A stretch of DNA of 64,000 nucleotides from Sitta carolinensis (Eukaryota; Chordata; Aves; Passeriformes; Sittidae), in assembly GCA_032173965.1 (NCBI GenBank), contig CM063283.1, forward strand, positions 35,875,743 to 35,939,742, written 5' to 3'. This document shows positions 26,501 to 37,955 of the stretch, in pieces. The notes under the pieces are model-generated. The model was not told the origin of the DNA. It worked only from the letters and a program-made list of their open reading frames with translations, and did not search any database. Position 1 is the stretch's first letter. Every line of letters begins with the position of its first letter. Made by a program: the position numbers and the translations under genes.

Positions 26501-27494
26501 AACTTCAGTTGTTTTTCACATCATAGGTCATTTATTCTGCTTGAAAATGAGAAATAGTTATTGTCCGTATCAGACAAATGAGATGTTTCCCATTCTAAGT
26601 CACCTAAAAAGTTTATTCCTGCTGTTCCAAGAATTTAGTGTCAGTATGAGATATAGCATGTCTACCTTAAATATTCAGGTAACATTGGCTTTTATTATGC
26701 CAAAACAAGGAAAATAGGGTGATATCAGCATCTGGATCTAAGCTGTAGCAGTGACAAGAAATATATTTTCCTTTCCACAATCATCAGTTCATCTAAGCTA
26801 ATTTAGGAGATTATAGGACCTGCAATTGCTAGGATCATATTTTCTTAATCAACTTTGCAGTCTTCAGTCATACAAGCTTTGCACTTTTTTTCATTAAACC
26901 TACTGTAGCAGTTTTTGTGGTGGTCATTTAAAATAAAAAACTTCAAGAGAGGATTAGGGAACAGGAAAATATATGTGCTTATCGGTTCTTAAAGCTGGCA
27001 AGCAGAAGTCAAGTTTGCACTTAGTTTGTGGATTTATTGTCTTGAGAACAAAAGCTCACCTATGGAGAACAACCTGTGATTAATTACATACTAATAAAAC
27101 AATTCCCATTATATTTAGATGCTATTTCCATGCTATTTGACATTTTTTTTTTTAATTTTATTGCCTACTGACTCACCTTATGGGCTAAAGCAGAACTGTA
27201 CAAATGATCTTCCAAAGGACAGGTGTGAAAAAATCTCACAAAACTTTAATAGGACCAGCATGGCATTCCTCACCAGTCTTGGTTGTGGCTGATTTCTGTT
27301 CCTTGCTAAGCAAAGGTGTGCACCCACTGTGCATGTAGGGCTTCTGCCTGTGCCTAAGGCCATATTTTCAGAAAGAGAGAGAGAGAAAAAATGAAGCAAA
27401 TTTGGGGAAATTGGTTCAAATGGTGCCTGCACATTGGGGATCCCTAAGGTCAAGAGTACTGAGTGTGCAGGCTATGGTCCAAATTTCCAAAGAA
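20561..27494. other. Non-coding unique DNA
   Basis: No gene, RNA or mobile element is recognised. Many overlapping 60-116 codon frames occur between 20.5 and 24.0 kb on both strands, because this part is less AT-rich and has fewer stops. None resembles a known family or shows consistent splice sites. Confidence 0.5.
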
Positions 27495-27531
27495 ACACAC
27501 ACCCGCGCACAAACACATGTACACACACACA
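27495..27531 (+). repeat. Imperfect (CA)n microsatellite
   Basis: AC dinucleotides are interrupted by cccgcg and by acatgt. It is degenerate, so likely old and only weakly polymorphic. Confidence 0.85.
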
Positions 27532-29007
27532 GATCATGATATTAATAAATTTAAAATCTTATATTTGACAGAAAATAAAATCAATCATTTTACCATCAAG
27601 TGAACAAGCATGCTTGTTTTGATAGAAATTTCATTAAAACTTGTTGCCAGTAAAACAGGATTTCTACCAAAAACAGAGTCAAATCCATCAAGACTTTTGC
27701 TAATTTAGTAATGAATTCTTCCTTCAAATAGAGGCTCTGTCCCCATCAGTTCCTTTGACAAAGGGGTCCCCCTGCATCTGGAAGATGATCCAATTACAGT
27801 TTAAAGAAACTTACAAAAAGGGTGACTGACTGAAGCTAGAAGTCTCTGAGAGTGGGGAAGGGAAAGGGAGGGTAGGTACATTCTCATATGAGTTGAAGTG
27901 AGGACAATTATACCTGTCCTGAAGTTTTGTAGGGACTGGAGTCAGGTCCTTGGGATCAGGTTTGGACCTGCTTCCTATTATTTTACTTCTCCCCCTCTCT
28001 TTCACTATGTGCAGATCCTATATTTATATGAAAATAAAACCTTGCACTGATTCTTTTTACTCTTACCAAAAGTAAGAGTAAGCCAAAAGAGTTTGAGGCA
28101 GTACTGGCAGACAGTGAAAGACTGCTGTCAGATGCCTTCTGCTGCGAAATAAAAGGGAGTTTGCAGGGAGCCTTTACCTTGGGAATCCCATCCAGGACAA
28201 GATCACAAAGAGCTAAGAGCTCTTCCTAGTTCTCTGCATGTACTGGGAGTTGTCAGCATAACCAGGGGACTTCATGCTACACCAATGCCTGAAAGGAGAA
28301 TTGCATGATGATGCATTCCCATGCTATCCCATGCTTGTCACAGGTGTTGAGATCCCTGAGCTGCCATGGGAATGTCCAACTGATGAGGAACCATTTGAAG
28401 TCAACTAACTGCTGAAAGAGCCTATGTGCTCCCATTTATTGGTGATAAGTTTTGCCTGACTCCCTTTAGGCACGGTTGGGCAAATCTTAACCCTTGCAGC
28501 TTCAGCTCTGCAGACCTTCTGCTTCAGCTGGCAGGGCAGTGAGTCATTGGATTGGCTGCAAACAAGCAGGGGGCTTTACACTACAGCCTCATGGCAGAAG
28601 AATTTTAAGGTCTGGGCAGATGGCCAAAACTTGAGGTCTTGTAAAACTTGTTTCCATAAAAGAAAGAGATTGATTATGGAGTTAAGATTTCCTTGATGAA
28701 ACTATAAATCTATAAGGGATGTATACACAGTCTTGTTTCCTTGACTACAAGAGGAATCAAACAAGAAATTAATTCTTCAGTCCCAATTCCAAACCTGTCT
28801 TGGCCAAACACACAACTGACAACTATTGTTTTTTGCTTTTCACTCTGCATTTCCTCTGTCAATCTAACATGATATCTGATAATTTCTTTCAGCTTTCTTA
28901 GTGCTTTTCTGTATTTCTTGAGAAAAGCTCTTCAAACAATGCCTTTCATACTCCTGAGAAATTAATAGTGTAAAAATAAAGTGGAAATCTGGTAATACTT
29001 CTGTTTA
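27532..29007. other. Non-coding unique DNA
   Basis: Apart from the G-quadruplex motif at 27854, I see no gene or transposon in this interval. The 64-codon minus-strand frame (27811-28005) is not recognisable. Confidence 0.5.
27854..27872 (+). other. G-quadruplex motif
   Basis: Four guanine runs (27854-27857, 27860-27862, 27866-27868, 27870-27872) are separated by loops of 2, 3 and 1 bases. Short loops favour a stable quadruplex on the plus strand. No promoter or exon is visible next to it. Confidence 0.65.
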
Positions 29008-29042
29008 CTCTCCTCTCTCTCTCTTTTTTTTTTTTTTTTTTT
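29008..29042 (+). repeat. (CT)n plus poly-T tract
   Basis: CT dinucleotides run directly into about 20 consecutive T residues. It is a pure pyrimidine low-complexity tract. Confidence 0.88.
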
Positions 29043-29659
29043 AATTTTGAATAATGGCATTTAAATTGCAAAGTATCTTAGGTCTTAGTCAATTCTTCTG
29101 TCCTATGCATTGTAAAGAATTTAATCCAAGACTTCTATATGAACCTGTTTCCATGCAGAAAGAATTATCACTGCTATGAACAGTAGAACCAATCGGTTTG
29201 CTATTCAGCAGTACTGAACATCGAACTATTAAAAGAGGGTTTCTTAACTTCAACATTCTTGCCAAGATTACTATTTCACAGCTCCCCACAACCTCTAACA
29301 ATATCATCCACCATGCTCCTCATACCATTGTGCATTTCCATTTCAGTACACCAACTAGCTTGGACAAAATTTCACCTTAGTTTGCTTTCTTACCACAGAG
29401 CTAGAAAAGCAAATGGCTTTGCTGATAAAGGTGGCTTGTTTTTTTGTACTTAACTGCAATACTTACTATTGGGATCAGCTTAAAAATTGCCACACCATTA
29501 TGGGGAAGTTTCTCATCGTGATGATTTTGAGCATCTGTGCTGGCATGGCCACAACCTTTTTCCCTCATCATTCAAAGCAAAAACTTCATTCTAACAGAGT
29601 TTGAGATAATAACTTAAAAAAACTCCAAACTTTATTGAGACTGTTCCAGTATATCCTAC
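29043..29659. other. AT-rich non-coding DNA
   Basis: Overlapping frames of 60-72 codons occur on both strands and none is recognisable. I see no other feature. Confidence 0.5.
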
Positions 29660-29808
29660 CCCATTCCTGGAAGGATTCAAGGCCAGGTTGAATGGGGCTT
29701 TGAGCAATCTGGTCAGGTGAAAGATGCCCTGCTCATTGCAGGGCAGAGCAGTGGAACTAGGTGATTTTTAAGGTTCCTTCCATCACAAACCATTGAATGA
29801 TTCTATTA
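29660..29808 (+). mobile_element. CR1 LINE, 3'-terminal fragment
   Basis: A CR1 3' end of about 150 bp: 'ggattcaaggccaggttgaa', then a diverged 'gagcaatctggtcaggtgaa' block, 'ggaactaggtgatttttaag', 'ttccttcca', ending in 'aatgattctatt'. The fragment is 5'-truncated and mutated, with no open frame. Plus orientation. Confidence 0.92.
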
Positions 29809-31352
29809 TTATTTGGAACAAAATATCCTTAAATACAAATGTTGACACATTGATTTTAACTTTAGACATTCATATCTTATGTAAGGCAAAGACATCACTG
29901 AATAAAAAAAACCCATTAATTATCCATTAAGATGGTATATTATTACACAGTAGAAGCTCTTCTCCTTCAGCTTCCTTCTTTGACACACACTTTTTAAGAT
30001 TTTCTTCCCTGCCAGTTCATCTTTAGGTGCATGGAGACAACCTGCTTCAGCACCTTTAAATTTCTTTGTGGAAGAATGCCCAGCTTTCCTGGATTCCTCT
30101 GCCCTTTGGGAGTGCCTCCAAAGAGACTCTCTCAATCAGGCCCCAAAATAGGGGTTAGAAAGAAATTGGAGAAAGGACCAGAAAAAGGAGAATGGAAAAA
30201 GAAGGGCAGATAGAAGGAAGGAGATGGGTCACAGCACCGAAATTCTCTAAATAACAGTGCAAAACAACAAGGTTCCTGGTAGGTACCATGGTTTTATGCC
30301 TGTTGCCACACTACACTTCCCCCATTATGGCTGACATGTCCCATTGCTCAAAGGACTCAGCATCAGAAAAAATAAGAATTTTTAAACAAACAAAAGAGGT
30401 GTTCCTCTTTCCCCAATGTTTATTTGTGATGTTAACTCAAGTTTTACTAAATATGCAAAGTAGTTTACAATGCAGCACATTTAAACTGGTAAATCAATAA
30501 GAAAATGGGAAAGGAGGGACAGAAGCTGCAATTCTTTTCTACTGAAAATGTTAAAAAGAAAATATGTTGGTGTGGTAGGAAAACAATCTTAAGAATTAAA
30601 AATGCTTCATCTCTTCACTGATTTCTGCCCTTTTTCATTTTTTTCCAAGTCCTTGGCAGAGGATCAGGGAACCCAAAGCAGACTCTTGATGATCTCACAC
30701 AGCTATTTCATGTTGAAAATGCTGATCTAACAACCCTCAGGTGCATGGTTGGGAAAATTGTGATTACTGTTCTGAGGACTTGCCATGGGGCAGCTGACCG
30801 TGGATTCCTAATGTGTACCAGATGGGACCATGATGGCTCTTACTTTTTACAGAGACGTGTTTAGATGCATTCTGAGAATAACTGATAGTCTGCAGATAAG
30901 TGATTATGTGAATTTTGTGTGAATTAAAACCATTTACCACTGCCAGGAAAAACATGAACGGAAATGCCAAGATTTTCTATAACCACACCTAACGGGTTTT
31001 TAAATGTTTGATAAAACGTGAATTTAAACTTTTGTGAGTTTTTCTTCTTTACTATATTGCTTATATAGCCACAGAATAGTGGTTCAGACGCTGAGTAGTA
31101 AAGGATTCATCTCACCTGCCCTCATATTCTGCCTGCAACCAATATGCACAGTTTCAATCCTCTCCTCTCGCTCTACAGTCAGTGGAGAGAAGCACGCATC
31201 CATTTGGTGCTTCTCTGAAGTACTCTGAGATGGTCTCTATATCTGCCTAATTCCCTCCATTGCCCATGAGGGGAGTCCAGGGCAGCTAGGCAGATGTAAA
31301 TGCTTAAATGCAGAGAAAGGTCTTACTCCAAATCCTCTGTTTGCTGTTACAG
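29809..31352. other. AT-rich non-coding DNA
   Basis: No gene is recognised. A short palindromic or A-rich texture is present throughout, but there are no transposon termini. Frames of 60-71 codons near 29920-30500 are unremarkable. Confidence 0.5.
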
Positions 31353-31519
31353 GTGGAGATGAAGAATGAAAGTGATGGTCATTCCTCCTCTGCCTTCTCT
31401 GCTGAGCGTGTGGATGGGTTTTGCAAGAGTGATGTGCATTTCCAGATGATAATGATGAATTTTGTGAAATCAAGGCACTACCAATTAGAAATAATAATTC
31501 CTGATCAAAAGCTATGGAG
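31353..31519 (+). other. Weak candidate internal exon
   Basis: An acceptor-like pyrimidine stretch ending ctgttacag (AG at 31351-31352) precedes a 167-bp open stretch that ends at ggag|gtaggc, a fair splice donor. The plus frame stays open throughout (about 55 codons, beginning VEMKNESDG) and meets a stop only after the donor. The peptide matches no family I recognise. One acceptable splice pair in 64 kb is expected by chance, so this is recorded as a possibility only. It could also be a non-coding exon. Confidence 0.12.
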
Positions 31520-32287
31520 GTAGGCACCAAACCAAGGAAGCGCTTAAGCATGTACTCAAGTTTAAATATGCAATTAATAGTACTGACAAGTTAAGCACTT
31601 GATTAAGTGCTCTGCTGGATCTAAGCCCTCTTCTTTTAACCAATATTCACCTTCCTCTTGCCAGTAGAGCTCTGACAGGAATGAATTACGCAGTTGGGAT
31701 GTTCTACAAAAGAAAAGCATGTCTTCTGTGACATGCACACAGATACCATTTGGGTTTTAATGAGAAACCATGTTTTTAAAATAATAGGAAGGAAAGAAAG
31801 ATCAGAGAAAATGTCCCTTTCAACTTTGTTCTGAAAAGCCATGAGTCAATATTTTTATTAAAACAAGCTGTGTTTCCGTCATTCTTTCCCCCTTGCCTTG
31901 TAAAACTGAAAGTAGTATTACAAGGAAAATCTACAATTATATTTGGCATGCAGAATGCTAGAGAAAAGTCCTAATTTGGCAATGAAGTTACTTGTCAGCT
32001 TTACTGATTGAATTATAAAATTTAAAGCAAGAAGTCATAGAAATTGTTCCAATAAAGAAATCACCTGATGAAAATGTTTTGCCTCTAGGAAAACTGATTA
32101 CTGATGGATGCAAACCAACCAAATATCTTTTAATATATTTTTGAACTTTTTTGCTAGATAGTAATGTTTCTTCCACTTCTTTATTTTTAGAGTTGTACAC
32201 ATTGCATTTGGTCTAATATTGCACCACACAGTGCTCAAATTGATGCTTAACATGCACAAATTCAGGAAATCTATATTTAATGAAATC
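31520..32287. other. AT-rich non-coding DNA
   Basis: I see nothing beyond AT-rich unique sequence. The 68- and 70-codon minus-strand frames are not recognisable. Confidence 0.5.
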
Positions 32288-32385
32288 TATATAGATTTTA
32301 TAGAATCTGTATTCAGATATAGATTCTATAAATTCTATAGATTTATAGAATCTATATTCAGTTAATCTATATTAGATTAACTGAA
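32288..32385. repeat. Cluster of AT-rich palindromes and repeats
   Basis: A roughly 100-bp block is built from variants of atagaatctatattcag. A direct repeat with about 46-bp period spans 32288-32316 and 32335-32361. Two perfect hairpins are nested inside. In the first, 15-bp arms (32317-32331 and 32343-32357) flank an 11-base loop. In the second, 13-bp arms ttcagttaatcta (32357-32369) and tagattaactgaa (32373-32385) flank a 3-base TAT loop. This is far more symmetry than AT-rich DNA shows elsewhere in the window. It could be an AT-rich cruciform-prone minisatellite or the ruin of a small palindromic transposon. No target-site duplication is evident. Confidence 0.75.
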
Positions 32386-33545
32386 ACTCCAATTGCAGAT
32401 ATATGTCCAAACTGTGAACTCAGTTTTTTTAATTATTTACCTCAATCTATTGAAAGTCAAAAGAACAGTCATTTGCTGAAGGTGTTCTTGGCTTAATCTA
32501 AAATACCAATGAAGTTAAAATGCTCCCCTTGCAATTCCAATTTTTCTGCAATTCCCAGACAGGAAAGGACCCGGACAAATACTGGAGTACTCTTCTCTCA
32601 CCCAAAAATCTACCTGAGATTAAAATTGCTCCTATCTTTTATAAAACAACAAAAACTCTGTTGGAAACAAAATAGTTTTACAAAAAGACTGAAGATTAAC
32701 TCAGGCAATTCTAAACAGGGAAGGACATCAGGTCGGCTGTGTGAAATTTCCAAAATAAAAGAGATGATGTGTAAAACACTACAAAGTAGTGATTTTTTTT
32801 TTTGTCATGTAAGAGTTCACTTTCAACACAACTGCTGACTAAAGCTGTGCACAGCATAATATAACATCCTTATGCATGTGGAAAACCAAGTTACTGCTAA
32901 TATGAGAATTTTGAGAGAATTTCCTGACATGTTTAACAAAAACCCCTCATCCACTGTAGCGCGAAGTCAGTGTTTCACACACAGGAGAAGTATGGAGTTT
33001 TGAAATTGCTAGCAGAATGCACATAAAGGAATTAATTGCCTGCCTTGATAACCTTAGGCAGCTGCAGCTTTAGCAGAAACAGCTTTCTGCAGGGGTCTGG
33101 AGTCCCTGGGTGTAGGGATATGTAGAGGTTTTTCCCATGGCTATATGGAATGCTGGCAACTTTGTAGGGAGTCCAGACTTCCACTTGGGTTCAAGATACC
33201 AAATAACTGTTCTTAGAGGTAAATATATTGCCTTCATTTTTACAGAGGACATTATCCCACTCCCACCTCTCAGATTTGTATCTCTCTAGAGCATTCATCC
33301 ATTTTAGTGAGATTTCATACAAATACACTAAAACGAGCACATTCAAACTTCTCCTGTTGACCACTTCTGCTACGCAGTTACTGTTTTTATTGACACTTTC
33401 CTCCTGAGATACTCGTGAAACAAGATCCAGATGTTAATGTCAAGAAGTTTTCTTACTTCTCTTTATAGAGTAAGAATGTTTCTAAGGACTCCTCACTTGT
33501 AAATACCTCCAGAGTACTGCTTGACTTGCAATTTCTTAGTTTATT
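32386..33545. other. AT-rich non-coding DNA
   Basis: No gene or element is recognised. The 109-codon plus frame at 32509-32838 is lysine- and serine-rich and includes phenylalanines encoded by a T run near 32793, typical of a chance frame. Confidence 0.5.
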
Positions 33546-33632
33546 AATGTCTGGATGCAATCCTGTGCTCCAGGATAACCCTGATTGAGCAGGGAGGTTG
33601 GATTAGATGACCCATTCTGTGATTTTTCTCAT
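33546..33632 (+). mobile_element. CR1 LINE 3' end, internally deleted
   Basis: CR1 blocks 'ctggatgcaatcctgtgctc', 'aggataaccctgattgagca' and 'gggaggttggattagatgac' are followed at once by 'ccattctgtgattt'. The usual 'tcccttccaacct' segment between them is missing, implying an internal deletion of about 25 bp. Plus orientation. Confidence 0.85.
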
Positions 33633-34750
33633 TCAGCTATGTGTTGTTCTCAGGATGAGCTCATCATATTAAAACACCATCTCTACTTCAGTGGCTCAAA
33701 ATGTAACAGCATTATTCAGGAGACACAGAATCCTTCTAAAAGTAATTGGGAAAACTGGGGCCTATTTGTTTTTGCTGCTCCCTGCTGCTCTCAAACACCA
33801 TTTAAATATCAATTTGCATGCTTTATAAAATAATAAATAAATTTATTTTAAATAAAAATTTATTCAGCTTAATACTTAATACTGAAGGACTCATTATTTT
33901 CAAGTTCAAAATGAGGTAGCTGTCAGAATCTACTGTTAAATTAATTGCAGGTTTAAAATACAGATTTTAAAGGATTTTAAAATATAGATTTTTAATTATG
34001 GATCATATTTTGAAAAACTGCTACTTGGATTTTTTTAGTTACATCCCTTTTTAGGACAATACCAAACTTGGTTTGGACCCTACCAAGTATTGTAGTGTCC
34101 ATTTTTTTAAGAGGAATTTGTTGCCCAGCTCTGACACCTGTTCTGACTGTCAGGTAAGATATTTAAACATGAAGCTTTTGAAGTGTCCAGGAAGTAGAAT
34201 TCTAGGTCTGCTAAGTCTAAACTGCAGAGATTTACCACGGCACTGGCACCATAAAGATATTTATTTCCTATGAAACACCAGATTTTGGAACAAGATGGTG
34301 AATAAATTGAGTACTTAAAGCATTTTCCAGATACTTTTGGAAAAATTTAAAATTTGGATGAGGTGTATTTTTGCCAAAAGATATATTCATTGTTACTTAA
34401 AACTTATGGGTGGTGATTTTACCTTTTTTGCTGATGAAAATTTCGGGGGGAAAAAACTATTATCTGATGCTGGGGGGGAAAAAAGGTTACCTTTCAGCAC
34501 TTTAAAAGGTGTGGTTTATTTAGTGAAATTTATTCTTGATATTACCAAGGTACCAAGGTACTTCAATAAATCAGGACTGGGTAAATTAGTACCACACATC
34601 TACCTGAGAATTACCTTCTGATTTTCTATATAACTATATCCAGAGTCTTTTTATCTGTATTCCTAGCTTTGTTGTATTTATAGAAATACAATTCTTGGGC
34701 CTCTCTTCAAACTTGACAGAGTATTAACTTCTAATTTAGAAAATTATTAA
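33633..34750. other. AT-rich non-coding DNA
   Basis: No gene is recognised. Frames of 66-94 codons (34073-34273, 34337-34621) are not similar to known proteins. A small direct repeat (accaaggt twice) lies near 34554-34569. Confidence 0.5.
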
Positions 34751-34840
34751 TCAAAATTCAGAAATTCTACTTCAGGGTCATTATTCCTACTCTTAAAAGG
34801 AACTCTTGGTCTAGCATTCATACTAGAAGGAACAAGCAAC

Positions 34841-34927
34841 ATGGATGGAGCAGTGTTGATAATTGCTGTAATGTGGTTTTCCTTAATCTTAATTATTGTT
34901 CTACTCTTCATCATGCTGCCTATCTGA
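34841..34927 (+). other. Candidate micropeptide ORF, single-pass membrane peptide
   Basis: An ATG-to-TGA frame of 28 codons begins MDGAVLIIAV and ends LLFIMLPI. After a short acidic start (M-D-G), about 22 of the remaining residues are strongly hydrophobic, long enough for one transmembrane helix. The start has a strong vertebrate context (A at -3, G at +4). The frame is open upstream to 34751 with no other ATG, so this is its first AUG. Size and build resemble tiny membrane regulators such as sarcolipin-class peptides, but I do not recognise it as any named one, and it lacks their known motifs. T-rich DNA readily yields hydrophobic chance peptides, so it may be non-coding. Confidence 0.22.
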
Positions 34928-35276
34928 TGGAAAAGACACTTTCCTCATACATGTCTTAGCAAAAATTTCAGGCCTCATACCCATTTAGCTTTCCACATTG
35001 AATATATTCTGTAAGTTTCAGTTTCACAGCACTGTACCAAGATCTCAGGATCCTGACTGCTCAGGATCCACAGGGTTCCTGAATGGTGCAAGCATTCTGC
35101 ACTCCTGGAAACCTCTAGGAAGAACTGCCAAGACAATTATCAGGCCTATGTGTCTGTCTAATGACAACATTTTTTCTCAAAGGGTAGTAAAAGAGAATCC
35201 CTTGACAGGAGACCAAGGTAGGACACAACATATTCCAGGAAATATTTATAATAGCACCTTTTACTGTTCAAATTCA

Positions 35277-35452
35277 TAGAATCATAGAATCATAGAATCG
35301 TTACGGTTGGAAGGGACCATGTCATCTATTTCCAACCCTGCTGAAATAGCCAAGGACATCCTTCACTAGACCAGGTTTCTTGAAACCCCACAACAGCCTT
35401 GAACACTAAAAGGGATGGGACATCACAGCCTCTGTGGGCAGCCTGTTCTAGT
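35277..35452 (-). mobile_element. CR1 LINE, 3'-terminal fragment (reverse)
   Basis: Reading on the minus strand, the element ends in about three ATTCTATG 8-mers (plus-strand tcatagaatcatagaatc near 35277-35300). Before these come the inverse of 'gttggaagggacc' and the 'tccaaccctgctgaaatagc', 'caaggacatccttcactaga', 'ccaggtttcttgaaacccca' and 'gcagcctgttcta' blocks typical of CR1. About 175 bp remain. The tidy 8-mer tail suggests a younger copy than its neighbours. Confidence 0.95.
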
Positions 35453-37589
35453 AAAAGATTTGTTATTGTGAATAAAAATGTGAATGAACTAGACAGCCCC
35501 TTGCTGATGCCAGTGGGTGTTACTGGCCCTGGGCACTTGTGGAGGCTCTTGGTGCCTTGAGCTCATCAGTCTCAGTTCCAGGACCATCAGTCTCTGGAAC
35601 TACAGTTTTGTGACACTTTCACATTCAACCTCAGCACAAGGTTTTGCTTTTACTCTTTAACCTGCTTTGTGGGAAATTTTTCTCCACACCAGTAGTTACA
35701 TACACAGTCCATTCACACAAATTCACACCAAAGGGGTATTTACCACTGGCTCACCTGCTAAGTCATGGCAGCAATGCAAGGTGGATCATACAGTACATGA
35801 AATGAGAAATTAACAAGGAATTATTTAATTTTTTTCCTGTTTTCTCTTAGGTATAGATAAAAAGCTCATTATGAAATCTAGTAATCTTCATTATTTGACC
35901 TATAGAGTTTGCTATGCCCATTGTTCTTTTCAAACATATACTTAAAGTGTATGTATTGTTTGATTCTGAAAGGCTTATTTGCAGATGTCAAAGGGGGAAT
36001 ACTTGTCTATGTGTTAGCTGTTCTGAGTAGAATTTACAGGACTGGGCACTATTTTTTTAAATGCATACTGTGAAGTATATGGATAAAAAACACAGGCACA
36101 TTAATATACCATTATGTTGTAATTGTGAAACCTTAACACCATGTTAATACAGCTTTTTTGCATCTAGTGTGTGATACATATGAGAAAACATATGGCACAT
36201 AATCCTTTCCAAATGGTTTTAGAAATGAAAAGGTGTCCTCTATGAGCCTATGTCACTGAGAAAGGGAATGTTTTCTCATTTCTCTGGGTGCTGGAACCCC
36301 ATGATGAGCAGATTTGCATAACAATTAACCTCTAAAAATAATTTATAACCTCTCAGATGAGAAATCAGCTTCAGGGTAGTTAAAAGGGGACACATTCTTT
36401 ATTAACATGACTGTTTGTATAAAGGAGACATCAAAGCAGTGTAGACAGTCCCTCATATTTTCGTATGCTCTCTAGAGAGTGCACAGTGATGCTTTGCTTC
36501 CATTATTTCCTGCAGAACTGTTAGGGGTGGGAGGGAGAGAGAGAAGAGACTTCCTTTATTAGCAGAAACTCATCTAGCCTAATAAAGTACTTAAAAGATT
36601 AAACACCCCATTGTTTTTGTGCTCATACAAAAGTGCAAAAATCCCCTGATTTCTTACAGCTGTCCAGCCAGGCTAACAGTGGAGATGTTCTGTTTTCACT
36701 TACTGTCTCCCTGGCTCTGGGGTGTGGACAAGGAAAACGCAAGGGCAGGGAGCAACCATGAATAGGACAACTTGTAATTTAGAAGTGCTTGTGGTTTCAC
36801 ACAGTCAGGGCTAGTCCTAGGATAACACATTGCATCTGAAGTTAAATCCTCTCTCTCATAGAAGGAAACCATTTTATTTTGACCATTTGCTCTTTCTTGT
36901 ACTTCACTGTAGGGTTTTCTCTCAAACATTTCTCTGTTACTCAGAAGTCAACATTCAGTGTCCCTTGAAGCCTAAAGCCTTTCAGCTTTATTGGAGTGTG
37001 TGCTCGCTTACTAGTTTTGATAGTTATCAATAGACTCTGCTTTGCAAAGCCTGCCCCAAACAACTCATACATTCTCTATCCAGAGATACTCCCACTGCTG
37101 TTTCCCTCTGCTGTGACCATCTATCTCCATTACTCAGCTTGGTGGTGTGAGAAGACTTAGATCTGTCTTCAGCGCCTTGGTGCTTATCTCTTGCACAACT
37201 TCCCACAGAGCGCTACAAGTAGAAACAGCAGAGATACTTTTGAGGCCACTTATTTAGCTGGGTTGAAACATTCACGATTCCACTTTTTATCCATTGGGCA
37301 GGATGTGAATAATGGGAAGGAGTTCATCCAGCACCGGGTCTGTTCAGCCAGTCTGTGTGCTGCTCTCAGGAGAGGAATTACTGCAGTCCCCAGGTGCGTA
37401 CTGAAGTGTTTTGTACTATTTTGAGAACATATTCAGTTTGGTATTTATGATTCTACCTATCTGTGCTAGGTTTTATATATAGTGTATGTATGTTATATAC
37501 ATAAATACCCATACATGAAACCTTCCTTTTGAAAGTATGGCCTTTTGAACGTCACTTAACATCTTTGGTGATAGCTCAAAACAGAAAAA
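35453..37589. other. AT-rich non-coding DNA
   Basis: No gene or RNA is recognised. A purine run with three G-tracts (ggggtgggaggg, near 36524-36535) falls one run short of a quadruplex. An ATTTGCAT octamer occurs at about 36311. The 77-codon frames near 36.7-37.4 kb are not recognisable. Confidence 0.5.
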
Positions 37590-37955
37590 TGAATCATATG
37601 GTTTTGGTTGGAAGGGATCTTTAAATATTATCTAGTCCAGTCCTGTTGCCATGGGCAGGGACCCTTTCCACTAGATGAGGTTGCTCAGTGCTCCATCCAA
37701 CCTGGCCTTGAACACTTCTAGGGCTGGGGCATCCACAACTTCTCTCTCACAAGTCTTACTATGAAAAAAACATTCTTATGACCAATCTAAATCTACCCTC
37801 TCTCAGTTTAAGACTGTTGTCTCTTGTACAATCACTACAGGCTTTAGGGAAAAGTCTCTCTATCTTTTACATTGAGAGGCTGCAAAAAGGTTTCCACAGA
37901 GCCTTCTCTTCTCCAGGCTGAACAATTCCAACTCTCTGGGGCTGTTCACTGGATT
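37590..37955 (-). mobile_element. CR1 LINE, longest fragment in the window (reverse)
   Basis: About 365 bp of CR1 in minus orientation. Visible blocks include 'ggttttggttggaagggatc', 'tctagtccagtcctgttgcc', 'caacctggccttgaacactt', 'gggctggggcatccacaact' and 'gagccttctcttctccaggc'. Similarity fades after 'aactctctggggctg' at about 37945. The terminal 8-mers are reduced to one degenerate copy. The element is 5'-truncated and encodes nothing. Confidence 0.95.

Noticed and set aside
32260..32400. Palindrome cluster considered as a microRNA precursor
   Set aside because: Arms are 13-15 bp, almost pure A/T with very small loops, too short for Drosha processing and unlike any known mature microRNA.
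36993..37006. gtgctcgctt resembling the start of U6 snRNA
   Set aside because: Only ten bases agree; the following U6 sequence is absent.
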